A stretch of 64,000 bases of DNA, taken from assembly GCA_936450465.1 (NCBI GenBank), contig OW388303.1, positions 4,237,693 through 4,301,692 on the forward strand, written 5' to 3'. Under the pieces are notes generated by a model, which had not been told where the DNA came from, searched no databases, and saw only the letters and a program-made list of their open reading frames with translations. The DNA comes from Gibbula magus. Its lineage: Eukaryota > Mollusca > Gastropoda > Trochida > Trochidae. Made by a program: the position numbers and the translations under genes. How positions within the stretch are numbered: position 1 is the stretch's first letter; every line of letters starts with the position of its first letter. Below, piece after piece: positions 55,336 to 64,000 of this stretch.

Positions 55336-55589
55336 GACATGCAACATGGCTTAATTAGTAAGTGATAGATACTTGCGCCATGGCGCGATTTACGCCATGT
55401 GGAGGAAATTTTCAATAGGCATGGATAAGTGATTTTGAAAACATTCAAAGGATAAAGTGTGCATGTACAAAAACAAAAATGAGAGACAGACAGGCGGACA
55501 TGAATACGGACAGACAGACGGTCATGGGCCGGATCGTCGACAAACTGATTACAGACAGACATATATTTTATAGTCTCACCTCATTACAA

Positions 55590-55691
55590 CATTCTCTTCC
55601 CACAGAGGTTACTCCCTTCAGGTTTCCGATCCTACGTACCCGAGGGTAGGATGGAAAATCTGAAGGGAGTAACCTCTGTGGGAAGAGAATG
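55590..55691. mobile_element. 102-bp hairpin element with 8-bp TSD
   Basis: Arms CATTCTCTTCCCACAGAGG and CCTCTGTGGGAAGAGAATG extend over about 34 bp. Flanked by CATTACAA at 55582-55589 and 55692-55699, a perfect 8-bp duplication. Solo arms occur at 7393 and 47715. Confidence 0.92.
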
Positions 55692-55719
55692 CATTACAAT
55701 GGATTCATAAATAACAATA

Positions 55720-55741
55720 TATATATATATATATATATATA
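55720..55741. repeat. (AT)n microsatellite
   Basis: About 11 AT units. Confidence 0.95.
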
Positions 55742-56204
55742 GTTTTAATAAATACTTTCTATTAGTTCAAGTTTTTCAATTCCCCATACTTTCGATTCAT
55801 AAGTCGGCATATCATTACATCTTATGCACACCATTTACCTTGTATGTTCGATTTATGTTATCTCATCATATCGTAAAGGCAGATTTCAATTTCTTGCACA
55901 CTTTTACGCTTGCGCTACAGAATACACGCAGAGCTTTCGCTTTATAGCGATGTTGTTACTAATTATCTGCGCTCGTTTAATGAAAATCTGAGAAAATGGT
56001 TTGTCGACACGTCCAAGTATATTTCCATTTGTCGTCAGATCGATCCGACACCAAGACAGATGAGAGTGAGTTAAGTGGAGGATAAAACACGCAGCAGATG
56101 TGCACTGTCGAGACCTGGTGTGTTACATCTTACAGGAGGCTATTCGGGTAAACACGATACCTAAAGAACAAGAGACAAATTGCTTGATAGGTATGTAGTA
56201 AATA

Positions 56205-56320
56205 ATAACCCGGTGCCGAGCGGTTATGGCAAATAAACTCGCGGGGGCGTCAGCCCGAGCAGAGCATATTGCCATAACGCGAGGTAATCGGATCATTATT
56301 TGCCCTTACACTCCCGCGGA
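56205..56320. repeat. Palindromic repeat, GGTTATGGCAAATA / TATTGCCATAAC
   Basis: AATAATAACCCGGTGCCGAG with CGGTTATGGCAAATA is mirrored by TATTGCCATAACGCG with GGTAATCGGATCATTATTTG. Probably a short hairpin element. Confidence 0.65.
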
Positions 56321-56575
56321 ACACTCTATTTATAAAATAATTGTATATATGCATTTTAAAGGAGTATTTCGTTGATTTATACGACATGATCAAAATATAT
56401 CAGTGAACTATTCCCAATACATCCATGACTGACTCGAAAGGAAGGTTTCAAACTTAATCATTCATTCCATACACAAGGTAGACATAATTTGGTACCCATA
56501 CATACATATGTATATATAATACTAGAAAATATATAAATACAGCCAAGACACAAAAGAACGAACACTCATCGGTAT

Positions 56576-56652
56576 GGATCCTCGGTAGCCTCATTGGTAA
56601 AGGCGCTGCTCGACGATATAGAGGTCCAGGGTTCGAATCCCACTTTCGTTAC
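56576..56652 (+). repeat. tRNA-like sequence (tRNA relic or SINE head)
   Basis: A-box-like TAGCCTCATTGGTA at 56586 and a perfect B box GGTTCGAATCC at 56630 stand at normal tRNA distance, and GCCT/AGGC could form a D stem. The T stem holds only three pairs and no acceptor stem forms, so I do not call a functional tRNA. Confidence 0.5.
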
Positions 56653-56659
56653 TTAAAAA

Positions 56660-57730
56660 AGATTACTTTCTAATTTGACAAAATTTCGAAATTGTACATG
56701 TCAATCTGTTTCCGTAGGTTGAATATCTCATATCCGACCATGGTGGTTATGAGATAACCAACTTGCGAAGATGATGGTTATAGCATATAGCCTGCAACTC
56801 AAACAAAAGGGGTGTAAAGCAGCAAACACAACACAGAGTTAATACTTAGGATTGTAAAACCAAAGTTAAGAAAGCTGAACGGGAAGGAAGACCAGAACGA
56901 AGGCTTCTTTTACAGATTTTACTTTTTTTCAGATTCATTGGAGTCATCGACAATGGGTACCACATCAATTTGTACCATCTATAACTTGCCAATAATAACT
57001 AAAACGTACAAGTTTATTAAACATAAAATTATTTAATGAATAGACTGCATAATGTTTTTGCTCACTTCCTTTTTCTGTTAAAATGATGTGCCTCAGTCAG
57101 TCGCGTCACTAGTAGTTCAATCATTATCAAGTACCGGTGTTTTAAATTTAAAAAGTTTAAAAGTTAACATGACATTTATTAATGTATGTATATTATAGGA
57201 CAGCTGTATTACGTTTTTAAAACTAATCCGGATATGCACAAAGTCGTAAATTGTGACCTGTTATCTCCTCTCGCCTAATTGTAACACCAGCCCCAAAACA
57301 CGCCCAGGCGGAATGTCAAGGTGTGGCCTTGTTTTAGTGTGTGTTCAAATATGTATTAGGATAGTTTTCCTGAGGCGAGAATACTTTTGTTTTTGTTTTG
57401 GTGGTTTATTCATTTATTTATCTGGTTTTGAGTGGTGTTTTTGTTTGTGTATGTATGAGTGTGTTTCAAAATATACTAAAGAGCATATGTGCAGGAACCT
57501 AGAGTCATGTTCACAATAATATAATTACTAATCTGCAATAATTACCGTAGTAATAACCCAACCACAAAGGCATAATAAAAATGTTCATAATTCATAAACA
57601 TATAATTGACTAGTACCGACATGGTAATATGGCATCTTAAGTTTGTCCAATATATGTACATCTTTCATGGCTAATGTAGTTTTCTGTGAGGTACACCAAC
57701 CACTTATTTATATATTTGTTTGTTTCACTT
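56660..57730. other. No feature seen
   Basis: AT-rich; the open frame at 57253-57519 has no domain. Confidence 0.45.
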
Positions 57731-57734
57731 TTTA

Positions 57735-58073
57735 GATGATATCCTCCCCGCAAGGAGGCAGGTCGTAAACAACCAACTGATATGTATTGACCATCCCAAG
57801 TATGGAATCTGTATCACAACACCATACAAGGTGTTTGCTGTCCTTAATACAATAGACCATTGTTACAATTTCCGGTGTAATATAAAGAGGTATCACCTTT
57901 CTTGGTGGGCCTGTATCCGATCTCATTTCTCTATAAATATAATCCCAAACGTGATGTTTAGATTTAGCTGCAGTTACCCCTGAACATGACGGTGTGTTCT
58001 GAAATTGTCGACAGTTGGGGTCGACCCAAAAAATCCTTTGATGTGGCGTGTTGTTTTTGTGATGTTGTTTCAA
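57735..58073 (-). other. Unidentified open frame, possibly repeat-derived
   Basis: The - strand frame has mixed, non-repetitive composition: REMRSDTGPPRKVIPLYITP and CDTDSILGMVNTYQLVVYDL. The + strand is also open (57720-57983). No domain is recognised. It lies just upstream of the MULE transposase pseudogene and may be a transposon fragment. Confidence 0.25.
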
Positions 58074-58261
58074 CGGATTAAAGTGTGGGTGTCACTGAAA
58101 GTTGAACTCAAGTGCGAAACAGGATTGAGATGTGTTCACCGATTAGTCAGTGGAGTTCACTTACTTTACACCCAATTTACCTAGTAACATTATATTGATA
58201 ATTACTTGGTATATTATATTGTATTAATACTACTAATTCATTATTTTTATTTTTTTTACAG

Positions 58262-58894
58262 ATGATCTTTGAGTCAGCCGCCAAGTCTGCTGCCCTGTCA
58301 GTCTTCCCCAATGCCACGTGGAATGGCTGCTTCTTTCACTACACACAGTGTGTGTGGAGGAAAGTTCAGAACGTCGGCCTCCAGACCTCCTACAACGCAG
58401 ATCCTGAAGTGACAAGACTTGTTAGCGATGTGCAGTCTTGCCTCTGATTCCACTGGCGGATGTAAGTATATTCTTTGTGAAATAATGTTATCAAATGCTT
58501 CTGACGGTATATATGACTAAACTGTCTGCCATGAATTCAATATTAATGTGGGTTTTTTATAATTTCAGGTCGAGGAAGCTTGGCTAGAGACACATGCGAC
58601 AATGCCTCAAGACGACGGACTACATCACCACGCAGTGGGTCGAGGGCGACCTTCCTTCTTGGAACCACTTCGAGACAGACGGCCCACGCACCAACAACCA
58701 CCTTGAGGGATGAGCAGAAACTCAACGAAATACGCTTGGTACAGTACAGAGCTGGTCAGAAACTCCCTGCCAAGAGGACCAAATATCAGAACTTGGACAC
58801 ACGCCTCAACAACCTCAAGAACCGTCTGACCATCGGGGTCCTTCCCCTGATGGAGTATGCAGATGCAGCATCCCACTTGCTAAAATTAAATTAA
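58262..58894 (+). pseudogene. MULE transposase pseudogene retaining an intron
   Basis: Acceptor TTTTTTACAG, then FESAAKSAALSVFPNATWNG and CFFHYTQCVWRKVQNVGL, the FP-x-A...GC-FH-Q-RK-Q block of MULE-domain transposases. After a frameshift it reads AVLPLIPLAD, then an intact GT-AG intron (58462-58568) and VEEAWLETHATMPQ. Another shift leads to YITTQWVEGDLPSWNHF and GPRTNNHLEG, then a gap. The usual C-terminal segment (DEQKLNEIRLVQY to HLLKLN) ends at TAA 58892-58894. The N-terminal catalytic part is not present. A 3' region with repeated AATAAA-containing units follows. Confidence 0.88.
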
Positions 58895-58974
58895 ATACAT
58901 CAAATTGTACATCGTATGGAATTATTAAAAATTGTACTGTATCTAAAACTGACCTCTAAATCTGTGATATATTT

Positions 58975-59220
58975 ATTCTAGTGCTATATTTATTCTAGTG
59001 TATATATCTTGTATGTATTATATAAAAGTGAAATGTTTATATATAATGTGAAATAAATGACTGAATATGTATTCCGTTTGTCTGTTGCTTCCAAGTTCTG
59101 TGCTATATTTATTCTAGTGCATATATCTTGTATATATTATACAGTGAAATGTTCACATTTAATGCGAAATAAATGACAGAATACGTATTTCGTTTGTCTA
59201 TCGCTTTCGAATTTTGTGCT
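58975..59220 (+). repeat. Tandem duplication of the 3' region after the MULE relic
   Basis: GTGCTATATTTATTCTAGTG, a TATATATCTTGTAT segment and GAAATAAATGAC occur twice about 118 bp apart; each copy has an AATAAA. Confidence 0.8.
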
Positions 59221-59229
59221 ACCCAAGTG

Positions 59230-61247
59230 ACTAAAACAACAGTTTAATCCTATTGTATCCAGCCAGCAGTGCGTGGAGACTGTCGGCATATGCCTGCCTG
59301 CAGTGTTTTCTTACCAGTTAAATTGTCGACAATTTCAGAATAAACCAACATGACTTCCTTCTTTTGCTTAATGAGTGTGACACATCTCTAGTATTTTACA
59401 CACAAAAGATAGATACATTTGTGTAGGTACATCGATTACAAAGACTGAGAAATTGAGTTTATGCTTTCTAAGTCTTCGTTGAAAATATAGCTTTATGTGA
59501 TTTGTTTTGGTATAAAACAGGTTCGAATCTTACCACTGACGATGCAACTTTGAATCTGCTGTAAATCTAGATCCTGGCTCTATCATGTTGTTTAAACTTC
59601 GCAAACTGCAGAGTTTCCATTTACAAGAACATGTGAGAATCCAAGATTGACTACCGTGTCGACCCTTAATTGCATGTTTTATAGATGTAGATATACTTAT
59701 AAGTATATTTAGGGTATGGTGCCTGTCGTTGTCGTTACAACAGACTCATATTTGCGAGCACGTCCATAGGAATGATAGCTCATATTTAAATCCCACTGAA
59801 TTATTATTACATTGATGTTTAGACACAAAAAGTAAGCAAGCCTAATATATCCAATTATCAAATATATAATATTTTATTATCATAATATGTCAAACATATT
59901 TATTTGATTATTTAAGTGATTTAGCATTACATTTACAGTTAATGGTAATCAATGTATATATTACCTTATCCATGCAAGGAGCGAGAGCTGGCCGATTAGA
60001 TACTCCTGGTCAACGAGTACAGAACACTCCCTGAGGAGAATACAACCGGTCGCATGTCAGGCGTTCAAGGTTCATATTTAAATTATCATATTCTACCATC
60101 GTATGTTATCGGGTTTTCGTCTGTGTGTACAGAGCAACATTACAAACTAAGTGACACCACAAGTATCTCATCTCATGTCAGACAATGTCGTTCAACTGCG
60201 AGCCGCGGCCGATGTTGCTCAACTTCACTGATAGCAGTCAGATAAGCAATGTACATGTTAATATTATCAAACTTCTTTCCTAACAGTCAATTAAAACTAA
60301 AGCTGCAAAAAAACATGCATTGATAATACGATTATGAATAGATGATTGTGAACAGAAGGTAAATCCGAAATATCATTTCCAAGGTGTTAACTGGACACCC
60401 GAAAAATATATATTGAACATCAAGGTCAACAGAAAGTGATGAAGGTATGTGTACAATGTAGTCACACTGCCTTTGGAAATGTTCATCAAGAAATTAAATT
60501 TGATTAAAGATTAACAATTCCATCGAAAGACACAACTATAGACCATCAAGTGATATACGGTCTGATAAAACTAATGAAGATACGGCGGACGGACAGGATG
60601 AGTGCTATATAGCCCATGTTTGGGTTTTAAACATATTGAGAGGGGATTATTTTGTTAAAAATAAGTATTCCCTCGAATTGCGTCACCACAAAACATATCG
60701 AATGTTTTGTCTCTTCAAGAACAGTCCAAAACACCATGTACCAATCAACAATACACCGCAAACTACAAGTAAAAGAAGAGAATCACGTTAATGATATGGT
60801 GCACGTCAAGGATATTTTATTCCAAATTGTAGAAATATATAAAGGTTGTTTTTTTCTAACTGAACAATGATATATTCTGGGCTGTTTTTGTATTGTCATC
60901 CTGCAATCCCCTGATCCAACTAGAACCTTCTGCCATGTATCGCTGAGGGCTAGATACTCATTGCTATTTATATATATGATGTATTTTGTCAGCCAATGAA
61001 ACGTCGTGATTTGGAATTTGATGGTTGCCTATCGGTTTTCTCATCCGGGAAACGCCACAATTTGATTACTGATTTCCTGGATTTAAAGTCATTCTATTAA
61101 ATGGTTATTTATAGCGCGGTACAAGGCAGATACTGCTTATGGGATCAGGGGGGTTGAAGTTACTTTGCGGATACAAATACCCTGATAAAACACGATGATC
61201 CAACGTTGGTCTAAGAGGAAGGGGTATACGCACCTTCGGACAAGACA
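59230..61247. other. No supported gene
   Basis: AT-rich. Open frames at 60054-60245 and 60652-60870 have no domain. Confidence 0.45.
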
Positions 61248-61480
61248 TCAACAAAACGTTTGGTCCAACATAATGCCAATTGGCAGAACTAAAGAGACCC
61301 ATAGAAGGGATGTCAGTAAAGTGCCAAAGGAACATGCTTGGTTGTTCCTACAGTGAACCGACGTATGGTTTTCCTGGAGTTTGTGGTGATACACCTTGGG
61401 TTCTCCGTCGACTAGGGTAAGTCTTACCGTTCCAGATTTCACACTCACATTGTCAGCCTCATCCAGGATGTTTGAAAAAA
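61248..61480 (-). CDS. Candidate terminal exon with hydrophobic C-terminus
   Basis: After an acceptor TTTTATCTAG on the - strand, 76 codons run to TGA at 61248-61250: SNILDEADNVSVKSGTVRLT, LVDGEPKVYHHKLQENHTSV, then a Cys-containing stretch and the hydrophobic tail TLLTSLLWVSLVLPIGIML. The tail could be a GPI-anchor signal or a membrane helix, and NVS and NHT are N-glycosylation sites, so a cell-surface protein is plausible. No family is recognised. Earlier exons would lie further right. A good - strand donor AG|GTAAGT at the window's edge (63998-63993) may belong to the preceding exon. Confidence 0.5.
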
Positions 61481-61768
61481 CTAGATAAAACCAACAGAAA
61501 ATAAAATATATATTAAGAACACATCTGCTGTTATCATGCTCAAATCATGAGAAAAACATGATGAAAAATAGATTTGGGAAGTGTGAATATTGAAAATTGA
61601 AGTTTGGTTTAAGCTAGGAAATAGATAAAAAAAAAAAAACGAACTTTCACGTTACTATTTTTTTCACACGAGTCAATGGTTTGAACACGAGACATTCACG
61701 AGTTTGATAAATCTGGCAATACATGGAAACAGGTTTAGTATTCCGTTTCCTAGCATTACTAGCCAGGG

Positions 61769-61776
61769 ACATGTAC
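61769..61776. repeat. hAT target-site duplication, left
   Basis: ACATGTAC, repeated at 63511-63518. Confidence 0.95.
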
Positions 61777-63510
61777 TAGGGCTTCCACGGGTACTCGAGT
61801 ACTCGAGTACGAGTCGGGTTTAGCTGGACTCGAGTCCATTTTCTTGGACTCGAGGACTCGATAAAAAATTACTCTATTTCACATTAATTTCATCCTGTGC
61901 AAGTTATATACATGTCGTGCCTGAAATAAGATTTAACAACAACTGCAGTGGAACCCCTATATGTCGTGGTTATACCACATTACCTTCCATACGTTACAAG
62001 TGAACAGTCACACCAGCATTGGTCGAATCGGCTACTTTCATTGCCACAGTCACAAATTTCAGTGAAAATCATACAATGCAACCAAATAAAATATTGAATG
62101 ATGACATCAGATGAAATTTATACCAACACATGTAAGTGAATATGAAGCTTATATGGTGTATATGCCTTTTGTTCATTAATAATTCTATGTTGGTCGAATT
62201 GACAAGCAACAGTAGACAGGATTCATATTTATTACTGAATGTTACGCTTTTTCATAACAAAGATAAAATAAATGTATTCTGTTAATATTTCAGTATATTT
62301 GTAAAATAAAAAGGCAATCATTTAAATCTTATATCATAACAGAATAATGATAATGATACCAACATATGAGGTGAAATAATCCATGTCAAGGCAATGGTCA
62401 AATCACCAGGGGCACAACCAATCAAAATGCGAGAATTTTAATACCTGGACATAATCCACCCACATATGGAATATGAAACGAATTTACAGATTAAGAAGGA
62501 ATGTACATCTATAAGTGGTCCATTTCTTTGTAGGGATGTGAATTTATCAACGAATTGTTGACATTGAAATAATACGTATCTTTCTAAACCTATAGAAGTA
62601 GGATAATATGTTTTTAATAAATTCTATTTGTTTACTACGTCTTAATTATTATCATTAAATATCTCAACCAATTTCTACTTGATACTTGCCACCCTTCATG
62701 AAATGATCAAGACCATTCTCTGTTTATAAACATGGCGGGAAGTTTAACGACCATGTGAGTTAGTCTAATATATACTGCAATGATTTTCAAGATTATAGGT
62801 TACTTTATAAGTTTATATATGGTTTCGATTATAAACATTAGACATCACATTCATTCCTCGCTATTCCATATCGATGTTTCTTACACTTGATATGAAAATT
62901 AGAACAATGACACGCTGTCACACATTTATTCAACAGTACCCCTTTCTGTAACCTGTATGCCTTTGTGCAATTTTCCTTCTCTGTCATCTGCATTGCTTTA
63001 TCACAGAGATGGAAAATAAACAACCTAAATATATAGTTTTATTTGAACCTAAATAGATATTAGATTTATCAACTGTAGTGCTGAACGTTGCATGGGTACT
63101 GGGGGACATATGCCCGGATATGGCCACATTTAGACTAACATATAGTCTCAGAAATATTTTTTTGTCACGAAAACACCATTTTACAAACAATTCAAATATA
63201 TGTATAAAATGGAGCCCTAAAGATGCCTTAATTTCTGAGTAATCTAGACTTGGTATAATTTTCTAGACTGGGTTGGTCGTCAATTGAATATTTTGCTCTA
63301 GGGTCTGGATGACAGACTAGGCCACATTGTATCGCGAAACGGGCAGTAGTTCGCACTGTATTCATAATCTAAAAACCTCAAAGACAAACAAAATGTTAGA
63401 GTAACATGCTACTACGTAGTTGAAGGGTATTAATTTCGAGTACTCGAGTCCGAGTCGAGTCCAACCCCTCGAGTACTCGAGTCCATTTCTTTAGACCCGT
63501 GGAAGCCCTA
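61777..63510. mobile_element. Non-autonomous hAT element, 1734 bp
   Basis: Ends in perfect 16-bp inverted repeats TAGGGCTTCCACGGGT and ACCCGTGGAAGCCCTA, flanked by the 8-bp duplication ACATGTAC, the hallmark of hAT. Subterminal ACTCGAGTACTCGAGT repeats occur at both ends (61794 and 63438-63483). The interior is AT-rich without a transposase; the small open frames at 62838-63190 have no domain. Confidence 0.96.
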
Positions 63511-64000
63511 ACATGTACTGTTGAAAGCATAATGCGATCGACGATTAAAGCTCGTTATACTATATTTCCAAAAAAGAGCTTTTGGTTCTGCATCAATTTA
63601 TTAACGATTAATCATGAAGACTAACATTACCTAATAACATAATGAAAATACGATCAATAATAACAAAACATACATTTCGCCTTCATAAGAAGTAGAAAAT
63701 AACTGTTAAGCGATATCTCCTGTGGATTTTGGATGATAAATGTACAACTCGGCAGTGGTTATGTCACATGTCAATGACCTTTCACATTCCTTAAATTCAA
63801 CCAATCATAACCCCGTTCAGGTAACGATTAGGCCCCCTATCACTGCCTATCCTCGTCGCTGATTGGCTGGAGTGAAAGGTTTCTTGACATGACCCCTGCC
63901 GACGGTAGTACGATCAAGATCGCAGCGAACTACGGATATTACACTGGATCTGATTTTAAAACTGAGATTGACATATTTGAGTAGGAATATGAACTTACCT
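63511..64000. other. Window end; possible splice donor at the edge
   Basis: The last bases (GAACTTACCT) read AG|GTAAGTTC on the - strand, a strong donor, so a - strand exon probably ends at 63999 and extends beyond the window. Confidence 0.4.

Overview
The window looks like animal nuclear DNA, most likely from a mollusc and perhaps a bivalve. That is an inference. It rests on AT-rich DNA with long introns and GT-AG splicing, CGTCCGTC-rich repeats that begin TTTAGCTCATCAGGC, a tRNA-headed SINE whose tail contains GGCGTTAAAC, and a dense, mixed load of transposon relics. There are no operons, CRISPR arrays or bacterial features.

Three protein genes are well supported. (1) On the + strand at 5998-28238 lies a ferric-chelate-reductase-1-like gene. 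Its 13 visible exons read Reeler, DOMON, cytochrome b561 and a final membrane helix, about 587 codons; only the signal-peptide exon was not found. (2) On the - strand at 31312-38170 lies an animal haem peroxidase in 11 visible exons, about 555 codons, with the N-terminal leader exon not found. Genes 1 and 2 converge tail to tail, with about 3.1 kb between their stop codons. (3) On the - strand at 51530-52171 lies an intronless 213-residue two-helix protein that resembles the CD225/dispanin family. Two less certain terminal exons on the - strand (3301-3546 and 61248-61480) could not be identified.

Layout: 0.9-2.1 kb is a 5'-truncated LINE. 3.3 kb is an orphan exon. 6-28 kb is the FRRS1-like gene, whose introns hold a 23-bp C-rich minisatellite, three nested palindromic elements, a 13-bp minisatellite, a dead Tc1 element, an L1/Tx1-like LINE inserted just before the first b561 exon, decayed copies of a b561 exon, and 64 copies of a 40-bp satellite. 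31-38 kb is the peroxidase. 38-51 kb is repeat-rich: hairpin elements, a TA-flanked 4.6-kb element with a 110-bp tandem array inside it, a 44-bp array and two SINE copies. 51-52 kb is the CD225-like gene. 52-64 kb holds hairpin elements, a tRNA-like sequence, a MULE transposase pseudogene that keeps an intron, an unidentified terminal exon, and a 1.73-kb non-autonomous hAT element with a perfect 8-bp target duplication.

Two themes stand out. First, short tandem duplications repeatedly cover exon or ORF ends: a b561 exon, a peroxidase splice donor, the CD225-like stop codon, and an ORF end inside the 4.6-kb element. Second, there is a small palindromic element family with TIR CAGTCTGATTAAAATCGAC and 10-bp target duplications. 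One copy sits directly on a splice donor of the FRRS1-like gene and another lies nested in a larger palindrome. Its target-site length suits a Mutator-like (MULE) transposase, and a MULE transposase relic is present in the same window.
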